A stretch of DNA of 5,680 nucleotides from Desulfobacterales bacterium. Its GTDB lineage: Bacteria > Desulfobacterota > DSM-4660 > Desulfatiglandales > Desulfatiglandaceae. Shown piece after piece: positions 1 through 5,680 of the stretch. A program made the translations under genes and the position numbers. The notes beneath the pieces are model-generated. The model was not told the origin of the DNA. It ran no database searches and worked only from the letters and a program-made list of their open reading frames with translations. Location: contig JAKLQB010000163.1 of assembly GCA_022013615.1 (NCBI GenBank), positions 1 through 5,680 of the forward strand. The letters are read 5' to 3'. Every line of letters begins with the position of its first letter. The first letter of the stretch is position 1.

Positions 1-49
1 AAAAACACTCTCCATGAAAAATTACACTTATTTTTCGATTGAGCCTTGA

Positions 50-235
50 TCGGAAAAGACAGATCTTTCAAAATACGAGGTCATTGCACTTGGCACGCTT
101 TTGCAAAACATATATACCGGTGTCGAAGGTATCATACGTTACCAATTGTAAAATACGGGCGTCAGATTGCAAAAGGATGAGAACTGGCATAAGAATTTGC
201 TAATGAAATCAAGAGAGAATGGTATATTCACGGAG
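50..235 (+). pseudogene. Remnant of a HepT-like HEPN-domain toxin gene
   Basis: Translating the frame that ends at 281-283 gives a stretch containing ALGTLLQNIYTGVE, then RYQL, a TAA stop at 149-151, and in the same frame TGVRLQKDENWHKNLL. The pattern of a hydrophobic helix with NxYTGxE, followed by a WHxxLL segment, is what I know from HepT-like HEPN proteins, the RNase toxins paired with MNT nucleotidyltransferases. A further TGA lies at 47-49, just after a possible ATG at 14. The usual C-terminal part of such proteins, including the R-x(4-6)-H catalytic motif, is absent; after about NGIFTE the frame runs into a different domain tail. I infer a dead gene damaged by stop mutations and an internal deletion. 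Family assignment is from memory of the motif, with no alignment run. Confidence 0.6.
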
Positions 236-283
236 TTTCCTATTTACCGGGAAATCTCACAGGATGGAGCTGTCGTGTTATGA
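236..283 (+). pseudogene. C-terminal tail of an MNT-type nucleotidyltransferase (fragment)
   Basis: The frame carrying the HepT-like remnant continues without a break into FPIYREISQDGAVVL and a TGA at 281-283. A tail of the form PIYREIxxxGxVLY is typical of the small MNT nucleotidyltransferases that act as antitoxins (toxin-modifying nucleotidyl or AMP transferases) beside HEPN proteins. The TGA overlaps the next ATG as ATGA, the tight coupling usual for an MNT gene followed by its HEPN partner. The GSxxxG and DxD catalytic parts are missing, so only the end of the gene is left. This is a short match and the weakest of the three remnants on its own; gene order supports it. Confidence 0.4.
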
Positions 284-423
284 GCCAACAAATCATTATC
301 GACTATTGGGTAGAAAAGGCCGGGGAAGACCTTGCGTCAGCTCAGGATAACCTTAAATCAGGGAAGTTATTAAGAGGTTTGATTTGCACAAAAAAGGCAA
401 GAACTTTCTTGGCTGCACAATAA
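280..423 (+). pseudogene. Truncated HEPN-domain protein (N-terminal 47 codons)
   Basis: ATG at 280 overlaps the preceding stop as ATGA and opens a 47-codon frame ending at TAA 421-423. The start, DYWVEKAGEDLASAQDNL followed by KSGKLLRGL, matches the opening helix of HEPN proteins (YWxEKAxExLxxAxxxL), close to the UPF0332-type HEPN group. Family members usually run past 100 residues and continue into an NRxYYAxFYAxxALL helix that is not visible here. From about 389 another frame reads KKGKNFLGC and onward to about 475. This resembles the KKGKxF segment that normally follows that helix, so an internal deletion plus frame change is likely. A functional product is unlikely. It sits directly ahead of the metallopeptidase gene. 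Confidence 0.5.
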
Positions 424-459
424 AGCTCTATAAGAAAGGTAGATATTTCGGCCCTGGCA

Positions 460-465
460 AAGGAG
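460..465 (+). promoter_or_regulatory. Ribosome binding site of the metallopeptidase gene
   Basis: AAGGAG lies 7 bases before the GTG at 473. It decides for this GTG as the start, since the next in-frame methionine is far inside the conserved domain. Confidence 0.75.
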
Positions 466-472
466 CGTCATT

Positions 473-1189
473 GTGAGCCGGGGATTGTATGAATATTCTG
501 TGCGTGAAAGTCCTCGCGCAAAGCACATTGGTCTTAAGGTAAGCCTGCAAAAAAGGCTTGAGGTAATCGTACCTGTTGGCTTTGACCGCAAGCTCATCCC
601 TGAAATACTGAAAAAAAAGAAACGTTGGATTCGAGCAGCTCAAGGAAAAATTGAACGGCAGGCAAAATTTGTGATTCGTGACTCGGAAGCTATTTTGCCC
701 GATTACATATCACTCCCCTCTATGGGAGAAAACTGGAGCCTGCAATACAGGATCGGGAAAGCGGAGTGGGCCGTAGTATATGAGGACGGAAACGGTCAGC
801 TATTGATTCGAGGTAATATACGGGACAAAACGGCATGTAAGGCAGCCTTGAAACGATGGCTTTCGCGCAAGGCACGGGCAACGCTTATTCCGTGGCTTCA
901 AGAGGTTGGTGCGGATAACTCCCTCAAATTCAATCGAGTCTTTGTGAAATGCCAGAGAACGAGGTGGGCGAGCTGTTCTCGTCACAAAGCGATTAGCTTA
1001 AACCTGAAACTTTTATTTCTGCCCATGCATCTTGTCCGTTATGTTTTCATCCACGAACTCTGCCACACCATACACATGAACCACTCACAGAAATACTGGG
1101 CGTTTCTGGCTTCCAGGGAACCCGAATATGTTAGTCTTGATAAGGAATTAAGAGGCGCCTGGCGGCTTGTGCCTCCGTGGGTTGGATAA
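473..1189 (+). CDS. YgjP-type (DUF45, M48-like) zinc metallopeptidase domain protein
   Basis: This 238-residue protein has the length and layout of the YgjP/DUF45 family, predicted cytoplasmic zinc-dependent peptidases. The N-terminal part (about 1-65) is basic and has the VRESPRAKHIGLKV strand typical of the family. RTRWASCSRHKAISLN at 162-177 matches the conserved RWGSCSxxxxIxLN block. The zinc site is HELCH at 194-198 with E195 as presumed catalytic base, and H204 in NHSQKYW is the likely third ligand. No signal peptide or membrane segment is seen. The start is GTG with AAGGAG 7 bases upstream. The substrate is not known for the family as far as I recall; relatives often sit near type I restriction-modification or other defence genes, which fits the HEPN/MNT remnants just upstream. 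All metal ligands are present, so the gene appears intact, unlike its left neighbours. Confidence 0.9.
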   Translation: MSRGLYEYSVRESPRAKHIGLKVSLQKRLEVIVPVGFDRKLIPEILKKKKRWIRAAQGKIERQAKFVIRDSEAILPDYISLPSMGENWSLQYRIGKAEWAVVYEDGNGQLLIRGNIRDKTACKAALKRWLSRKARATLIPWLQEVGADNSLKFNRVFVKCQRTRWASCSRHKAISLNLKLLFLPMHLVRYVFIHELCHTIHMNHSQKYWAFLASREPEYVSLDKELRGAWRLVPPWVG

Positions 1190-1278
1190 CACGCCATTTA
1201 TGTGTCCTGTGGGTTCACTTGACGGCTATCTTTGATTGGAAAATCAACTGAAAATTCTGTCGAAATCCAAAACCTGTT

Positions 1279-1306
1279 TTGACATGAATGAAATATGGTA
1301 TAAAAT
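1279..1306 (+). promoter_or_regulatory. Probable sigma-70/sigma-A promoter for nadE
   Basis: A perfect TTGACA at 1279-1284 is followed after 16 bases by TAAAAT at 1301-1306 (TATAAA at 1299-1304 is an alternative with a 14-base spacer). Transcription would start near 1313, giving a leader of about 40 bases before the nadE ATG. It lies in the 162-base gap after the metallopeptidase gene, which suggests that nadE is transcribed on its own. Confidence 0.65.
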
Positions 1307-1333
1307 GACTCCAAAGAGAAGTTGTTTTAAGTC

Positions 1334-1342
1334 TAAGGAGGG
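1334..1342 (+). promoter_or_regulatory. Strong ribosome binding site of nadE
   Basis: TAAGGAGGG is nearly fully complementary to the 3' end of 16S rRNA and ends 9 bases before the ATG at 1352. It marks 1352 as the true nadE start, although the frame opened there differs from the main nadE frame. The possible internal TTG at 1426 has no comparable site. Confidence 0.8.
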
Positions 1343-1351
1343 AGCCAGGAA

Positions 1352-3087
1352 ATGCGGACTTTAAGGATTGCGATGGCCCAGATCAACACAACTGTGGGAG
1401 ACCTGGAAGGAAATACAAAAAAATATTGCAATACATTGAGCAGGCAAGAAACCTCGGGGTAGATCTAATCACTTTTCCGGAACTGGCTATAACCGGTTAT
1501 CCACCGGAGGATCTGCTTCTTATGCCCCAGTTTGTTAACGAAAACCTGGATTACCTGAAAGAGATAATAAAAGCCACCTCTGGTATTTGTGTCATTGTCG
1601 GTTTCGTGGATAAGAAAGATGATCTCTACAATGCCGCGGCCATAATTAATAACGGAACATTAGCCGGGGTCTATCACAAAATATATCTCCCCAATTATGG
1701 AGTGTTTGATGAAAACAGATATTTTCAGGGAGGAAACGAAATTCCTGTATTTAACCTCGGGGAAACCGCGATTGGGCTAAACATCTGCGAAGACATGTGG
1801 TATCCGGAAGGCCCTACGACCACCCAAACCCTTAAAGGGGGCGCGGAATTGATTGTAAACATTTCTGCTTCTCCCTATCATGCAGAAAAAGGCAACAGCA
1901 GGAAAAGGATGTTGGCCACCAGGGCAGCGGATAACATAGTAATCGTGGCTTTCAACAATCTCGTGGGAGGGCAGGATGAGCTTATCTTCGATGGGGGCAG
2001 TATGATATTGGATCAAAAAGGAGACCTGCTTTGCCAGGGAAAACAATTTGAGGAGGACTTTATCGTTACTGACCTGAACTTAGACGCGGTCTTTCTCCAA
2101 CGGATTCATGACCCCCGCCGGAGAAAGGATAAATTTGCCCCTTCAGACCACGAAGATAATCTAAAAAAAATAGACCTGAAGATGGCCAAAACACAAAAAA
2201 AGCCGGCCCTGCCCAAAAGAGATATAGAAGATGTTTCGCGGCTTGAAGAGGTCTACCGCGCTCTTGTATTAGGGGTTTCTGATTATGTGAAAAAAAACGG
2301 TTTCAAAAAGGTAGCCCTCGGCCTGAGTGGAGGCATAGATTCATCTCTGGCAGCAGCCATTGCTGCTGATGCCCTGGGAAGAGAAAATGTCATCGGAGTG
2401 GCTATGCCTTCCCCTTACACATCTTCGGAAAGCCAGGAAGATGCGGAAAACCTTGCCTCCAATTTCAAGATAAAATTTAAGTCCATCCCCATCGTCGATG
2501 CTATTAAGGCCTATGAGAGGATGCTGTCTTCCGAGTTCCAGGGATTAACTCCTGATGTAACAGAGGAGAACCTCCAGGCCAGGATAAGGGCCAATATCCT
2601 CATGGCACTGTCCAATAAATTTGGCTGGTTAGTCCTGACAACAGGAAATAAAAGCGAGAGCAGTGTAGGCTACTGCACCCTTTATGGAGACATGGCCGGC
2701 GGATTCGGCGTTATCAAGGATGTGCCCAAAACCTTGGTTTACGAATTGGCCAGATATCGAAACAGCATAGAAGAAACAGAAGTTATTCCTCGAAGGGTGC
2801 TTATCAAACCCCCGTCTGCCGAACTGAGACCCGAACAAAAGGATACTGATTCACTTCCCCCTTATTCCATTCTGGATCCCATCCTTCAGGCATATGTGGA
2901 GGAAGACAAAAGCCTGGAGGAAATCCTTAGCATGGGGTTTGAGGAAGAGATAGTAAAAGAGGTAATACGTTTAGTGAACAGAAATGAGTATAAGCGCAGG
3001 CAATCCCCCCCAGGGATCAAGATAACTCCACGAGGCCTGGGGAAAGACAGAAGACTTCCTATTTCAAATAAATACCGGGTGAGATAA
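1352..3087 (+). CDS. nadE: Glutamine-dependent NAD+ synthetase, with a -1 frame change near its start
   Basis: It makes NAD+ from deamido-NAD+ and ATP, using ammonia released from glutamine, as the last step of NAD synthesis in the cytoplasm. ATG 1352 opens MRTLRIAMAQINTTVGDLEG, the expected nitrilase-fold N-terminus. This frame ends at TAG 1460-1462 after 36 codons. From the A run at 1417-1423 the -1 frame continues the family sequence to TAA at 3085-3087, giving 578 residues, normal for the family. In that numbering the glutaminase triad is E44 (FPELAITGYPPED), K110 (HKIYLPNYGVFDE) and C146 (NICEDMW). The synthetase domain has the ATP-binding SGGIDSS from 326 and GNKSE at 432-436, and ends with TPRGLGKDRRLPI. 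Starting at TTG 1426 would lose the first strand. The rest is intact, so the function is probably kept if the shift is an artefact or is bypassed; otherwise this is a recent pseudogene. Confidence 0.93.
1417..1423 (+). other. A7 run where the nadE frame changes by -1; slippery-site layout
   Basis: In the frame of ATG 1352 the run reads as A AAA AAA, the X XXY YYZ form of a -1 slippery heptamer. Slipping back one base after the second AAA gives N-T-K-K-I-L-Q-Y, the sequence expected for NAD synthetases at this point. A purine-rich GGAAGGA at 1405-1411 lies 5 bases upstream, closer than the roughly 10-base spacing known for the E. coli dnaX signal. I see no convincing stem-loop just downstream. 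One missing A (seven called where eight would restore the frame) explains it equally well. Confidence 0.6.
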
Positions 3088-3104
3088 CTTCAGGACTCAC
3101 CTTT
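3078..3104 (+). terminator. Weak hairpin between convergent nadE and GNAT genes
   Basis: GGTGAG at 3078-3083 can pair with CTCACC at 3096-3101 around a 12-base loop, followed by only TTT. It overlaps the nadE stop codon and fills the 17-base gap between the two convergent genes. The stem is short and the U tract poor, so it is at best a weak terminator. Confidence 0.3.
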
Positions 3105-4673
3105 CTATGCCACCCATACTGATTCCAGGAACGTGCCTGAGAAATCAACTATCAATTTGGGCTGATTTTTCTTTAGATCCCATGAAACAAAAATGGTCAA
3201 CAGGTTAGTTACCGTTTCTTTTTCCACTCCCAGGTGCTCAGCAATTTTTTCATTGGCCTCCCGCACAGTGGCAATAACCAGCCTGTCAATTTTCATAGAA
3301 GCGTTCAGGCTTTTCAAGTGGGGAGAGCCCTGGAGCTGCTCAGCAGCTTCTTCCCAGTGAATGCCGGCCACCTTGCGGCGCAGCACATAGGCATTGCCCC
3401 TGTCCCTAATCGCCAGCAGTGGAGGATTGGCTCTCAACTGAGCATACCTGACTTTTATGCCGCGTACCTCTGATGTCAGGCGCTCCAGTATTTCTTTCTT
3501 TTTCTCCAGGGCAGGAAGTTGTCTTGCCTGGATTCTTTCGAATATGAAATCCTCATGGTTTAGGGTGATTTCCTTGAGACGCGTTGGATCAAAGCCCAGA
3601 TCCATGAGATCACCTATGGTCAGGGTGTCTTTCGCAGTGATTCCTCTTTCCTTCAACCAGTTGACAAAGCTTGGTCTGTTGTAATTGGGCAGCGATTCAA
3701 TGCTGCGGGCGGGATGGGTTTTTATTGTCCTCGGAAGACGCAAATATAATCCCCTGTCTCCGCTCACGAAAGATGGCTTGCTGGCCAACTCGTCAGGAGG
3801 ATAGGATTGTACCGGCAGTGCTGCGATCTCAGGAGCCAGCACGATCTGTTCCAGGGAATCCCCGCCCGTATAACCTATCAGATCTCCTATGCGGCGCCTG
3901 AACGCAATGAGTTTGGTGACGAAACGAGTGAACATAAACCGCATAAACGTCGCGGGCTCTTTTTTACGGATTTCCGGCTCAAAGTAGGTGAGTAGCGCCA
4001 AGTGGAGTCCTTTGAACTCGGCAATGGTTCGTTGGACCATCACCTGGTTGTCCCTCATATCTATTTCAGCGCGTTTTCTTTTCAAGTGGTACACCAGCTT
4101 CAGAATAGACCCGCTTAGGTTTTTGCCTTGAAACGAGGGCGGAAGGTAGATCATGTAATTGTCGCCCGGATCTATGATGCCCTCACCAATAATCGCTTCA
4201 ATGGGTTCCCAGCCCTGCTTGAAATAAATACTGTAGCTCGAATCATCTTCTGGAATGATGTTATCCAGGATCCCCACCGCAGATTTTTTGATTAAAATGT
4301 CTCTAAAATATTCCAGTATGCGATTGCCCAGCCCTTTTCTCCTGAAGGGTGCTGCCACCTCAACATAGACCAGGTAATAGCAGGGGATGGGTTTCTTAAG
4401 GTATAACATATTGAGACTACCCAGATTTTCCCCTGTTTCAGCATTGATCTCAAATACCTTGAAACCGTTGTTCGATTCTTCAGGTTTCAGGTTAGTGATC
4501 TTGCTCCCGGATACGGTTGCATTCACAAGGTCCCAAAGGTCATTGAAAAGGTCTGCAATAATAGGGCACCCGGCAGAACCCAACCGCATCTCTTCGTCAA
4601 TAAGACTGATCAGGCCCAGCCTTTCATTAAGTCCAATCCGTTTGTTTGATGAAATGATACGGTTAGTTGACAT
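3105..4673 (-). CDS. Large GNAT-domain acetyltransferase-like protein with unrecognised C-terminal region
   Basis: The product has 522 residues counted from ATG 4671-4673; an in-frame TTG at 4680-4682 would add three. Neither has a clear ribosome site. Residues of roughly 55-180 look like a GNAT N-acyltransferase fold: the strand YYLVYVEVAAPF leads into RRKGLGNRILEYF (about 111-123), the acetyl-CoA pyrophosphate-binding motif A (R/Q-x-x-G-x-G/A), and YSIYFKQGWEPIEA (about 147-160) resembles the closing motif B. The remaining 340 or so residues match nothing I recognise. They include a basic, aromatic-rich helical stretch (about 195-265), a charged helix that may form a coiled coil (about 375-412, with EKKKEILERL), and a helical segment near 455-500. 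No signal peptide or membrane span is evident. Substrate unknown. A typical GNAT enzyme is 150-200 residues, so the long extension is the notable point. Confidence 0.8.
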   Translation of the reverse strand: MSTNRIISSNKRIGLNERLGLISLIDEEMRLGSAGCPIIADLFNDLWDLVNATVSGSKITNLKPEESNNGFKVFEINAETGENLGSLNMLYLKKPIPCYYLVYVEVAAPFRRKGLGNRILEYFRDILIKKSAVGILDNIIPEDDSSYSIYFKQGWEPIEAIIGEGIIDPGDNYMIYLPPSFQGKNLSGSILKLVYHLKRKRAEIDMRDNQVMVQRTIAEFKGLHLALLTYFEPEIRKKEPATFMRFMFTRFVTKLIAFRRRIGDLIGYTGGDSLEQIVLAPEIAALPVQSYPPDELASKPSFVSGDRGLYLRLPRTIKTHPARSIESLPNYNRPSFVNWLKERGITAKDTLTIGDLMDLGFDPTRLKEITLNHEDFIFERIQARQLPALEKKKEILERLTSEVRGIKVRYAQLRANPPLLAIRDRGNAYVLRRKVAGIHWEEAAEQLQGSPHLKSLNASMKIDRLVIATVREANEKIAEHLGVEKETVTNLLTIFVSWDLKKNQPKLIVDFSGTFLESVWVA

Positions 4674-4697
4674 GTTTCCCAATCTTATCTCATTAAG

Positions 4698-4756
4698 GGA
4701 GAAGGAATCAGTAAAGTCTAAAGGTCATAATTAGAATTGCTGCATGGAGAAGGAAT
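4698..4756. repeat. 11-bp direct repeat upstream of the GNAT gene
   Basis: GGAGAAGGAAT occurs at 4698-4708 and again at 4746-4756, 48 bases apart from start to start. On the strand of the GNAT gene it reads ATTCCTTCTCC, 25 and 73 bases before its ATG. It could be a pair of operator sites for that gene or for the divergent one, but its purine-rich make-up makes chance repetition easier. Confidence 0.4.
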
Positions 4757-4787
4757 TTTTTGACTTTTTGAGATTATCAATGTTATG

Positions 4788-4820
4788 AAAAAAAAAGCGG
4801 AGCATGTGCTCCGCTTTTTT
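4788..4820 (+). terminator. Strong intrinsic terminator, bidirectional in form
   Basis: Nine A (4788-4796), GCGGAGC (4797-4803), loop ATGT, GCTCCGC (4808-4814) and six T (4815-4820). The 7-bp GC-rich stem extends through A-U pairs to about 13 bp. The A and T tracts on both sides allow termination on either strand. No gene ends near it: the gene to the left is on the minus strand and starts at 4673, and the gene to the right starts at 5022. Confidence 0.85.
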
Positions 4821-5021
4821 GATTCTAAAATATTTGCGTCGTCACACACTAAGGCATACCGGTCCTCCGGCTAAAATAAAAATAGAAATAAAAGCTGTCA
4901 GCGAGGTGTGTAACGGTCATATTCCTTTTCCTTTTTTAAAGATTTCATATTACTCTCCAATGAAAGCATTGTCAATACCTTTTTGGCTAACAATTCTAAA
5001 TTTTGAAAGGAAGGGCAATCC
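4821..5021 (+). other. Leader region of the TPP enzyme gene, no gene seen
   Basis: About 200 AT-rich bases between the terminator and the next start codon. It contains a small hairpin, CCGG TCCT CCGG at 4859-4870, enclosed by a possible long-range pairing of ACACAC (4844-4849) with GTGTGT (4906-4911). A pyrimidine-rich tract runs from about 4922 to 4937. TTGTCA at 4969-4974 could be a -35 box, but no good -10 follows at the right distance. I recognise no riboswitch class and no tRNA. Confidence 0.35.
5008..5015 (+). promoter_or_regulatory. Ribosome binding site of the TPP enzyme gene
   Basis: AGGAAGGG ends 6 bases before ATG 5022-5024, supporting this start. Confidence 0.75.
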
Positions 5022-5680
5022 ATGAAAGGCAGTCAGGCTGTAGTCCGCATGTTAGAACAGGTAGGTGTGGAGGTGGTTTTCGGATTGTGCGGCGATACCA
5101 GCCTTCCCCTTTACGAGGCATTTTGGGAAATAAAACCGGGCGTAAAGCACATACTGACCCGGGATGAGCGCTCAGCCTCCTTTATGGCCGATGCATATGC
5201 TCGATTTAGCGGCCGTGTCGGGGTGTGCGAGGGGCCAAATGGAGGCGGAGTGATCTACATTATGCCGGGAGTAGCAGAGGCAAATCAATCCTCGGTCCCG
5301 CTGGTGTCAATAACCTCTGATATTGACCTGCGGGATCGGGATCGGGGTACGCTGACCGAACTTGACCAGGACGCCCTGTTCAGGCCGATTACTGTGTGGA
5401 CCAAGACCCCGGTTGAGGGCAGGCAACTTCCTGGGGTTGTTCGTGAGGCCTTTCGCCAGGCGAACTGTGGCCGGTTGGGGGCTACCCACATCTGTCTGCC
5501 TATCAATATACAGGAAGCGGATGTGGCTGATGAGGATGTCTACATTAACCCCCGCTACGCTGCTTACCCTGCTACCCGCACCGCTCCGGAGCCGGGCCCG
5601 GTGGGCCGAACGGCTGATCTGCTTTTAAAGAGTAAAAGCCCGGTGGTGGTGGCCGGTGCCGGGGTGATCCGGTCTGAGGC
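5022..5680 (+). CDS. Thiamine-diphosphate-dependent enzyme, acetolactate synthase-like (5' part)
   Basis: An open frame of 219 codons runs off the right edge with no stop. Family members have about 550-600 residues, so about 40 percent is present. The N-terminal TPP-binding (Pyr) domain is clear: GSQAVVRMLEQVGVEVVFGLCGD (3-25), then RDERSASFMADAYAR (47-61), where E49 corresponds to the glutamate that activates the TPP aminopyrimidine ring. GPNGGGVIYIMPGVAEAN (71-88) stands where the family's tSGPGxxNxxtGxAeA segment lies. LTELDQDALFRPITVW follows in the usual place. From about residue 195 PVVVAGAGVIRSEA opens the central domain. The family includes acetolactate synthase, pyruvate oxidase, glyoxylate carboligase and decarboxylases that act on 2-keto acids. 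Substrate cannot be set here because the C-terminal TPP-binding domain is outside the window. No ilvN, ilvC or other branched-chain gene is in view. Confidence 0.88.
   Translation, partial: MKGSQAVVRMLEQVGVEVVFGLCGDTSLPLYEAFWEIKPGVKHILTRDERSASFMADAYARFSGRVGVCEGPNGGGVIYIMPGVAEANQSSVPLVSITSDIDLRDRDRGTLTELDQDALFRPITVWTKTPVEGRQLPGVVREAFRQANCGRLGATHICLPINIQEADVADEDVYINPRYAAYPATRTAPEPGPVGRTADLLLKSKSPVVVAGAGVIRSE

Noticed and set aside
1190..1278. Terminator after the metallopeptidase gene
   Set aside because: Only very short inverted repeats such as ACAC/GTGT near 1197-1205 are present, with no T tract.
1777..2046. Minus-strand open frame inside nadE
   Set aside because: It lies wholly opposite the conserved nadE coding sequence, and I saw no homology of its own; it is a shadow frame.
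4387..4734. Plus-strand open frame of 115 codons opposite the GNAT gene start
   Set aside because: It mirrors the coding strand of the GNAT domain, which has clear motifs, and has no ribosome site or recognisable product.
4760..4789. TTGACT and TATGAA with an 18-base spacer as a promoter for the TPP enzyme gene
   Set aside because: Transcription would start inside the terminator at about 4796 and produce almost no RNA, so it is probably chance in AT-rich DNA.
4785..4874. Small 29-codon frame starting at ATG 4785 and reading through the terminator hairpin
   Set aside because: There is no ribosome site ahead of it, its first codons are the A tract of the terminator, and the sequence resembles no known peptide.
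5285..5506. Minus-strand open frame opposite the TPP enzyme
   Set aside because: The plus strand codes here for a well-conserved TPP enzyme with its catalytic glutamate upstream; the minus frame follows from its GC-rich codons.

Overview
This window looks like a bacterial chromosome segment of moderate GC. Genes are short-spaced, start codons are mixed (ATG and GTG), and Shine-Dalgarno sites are strong and purine-rich (a near-perfect TAAGGAGGG ahead of nadE). The NAD synthetase style and these ribosome sites would fit a Firmicute of the Peptococcaceae kind, but that is an impression from memory. I cannot fix the taxon from the sequence.

Positions 1-423 are a small graveyard of HEPN/MNT (toxin and nucleotidyltransferase) genes. 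A HepT-like HEPN domain with an in-frame stop runs, in the same frame, into what looks like the last residues of an MNT nucleotidyltransferase. An ATGA overlap then leads into the first 47 codons of a second HEPN protein, which breaks off early. An intact YgjP-type zinc metallopeptidase gene follows directly (473-1189).

Positions 1279-3087 hold a promoter, a strong ribosome site and nadE, the glutamine-dependent NAD+ synthetase. The gene reads well from end to end only if the frame shifts by -1 at a run of seven A (1417-1423). That run has the layout of a canonical slippery heptamer. It may be a sequencing error, a fresh mutation or real frameshifting.

On the other strand and convergent with nadE, with only 17 bases between the stop codons, lies a 522-residue protein with an N-terminal GNAT acetyltransferase domain and a long C-terminal part I do not recognise (3105-4673).

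The 348-base gap after it (4674-5021) separates two divergent genes. It holds an 11-bp direct repeat, a very strong bidirectional-type terminator hairpin with no obvious gene to terminate, and a roughly 200-base leader. Finally, a thiamine-diphosphate enzyme of the acetolactate synthase/pyruvate oxidase superfamily starts at 5022 and runs off the window.

The genes do not form one pathway. nadE and the TPP enzyme are housekeeping or metabolic, and the left end is an accessory, defence-like region in decay.
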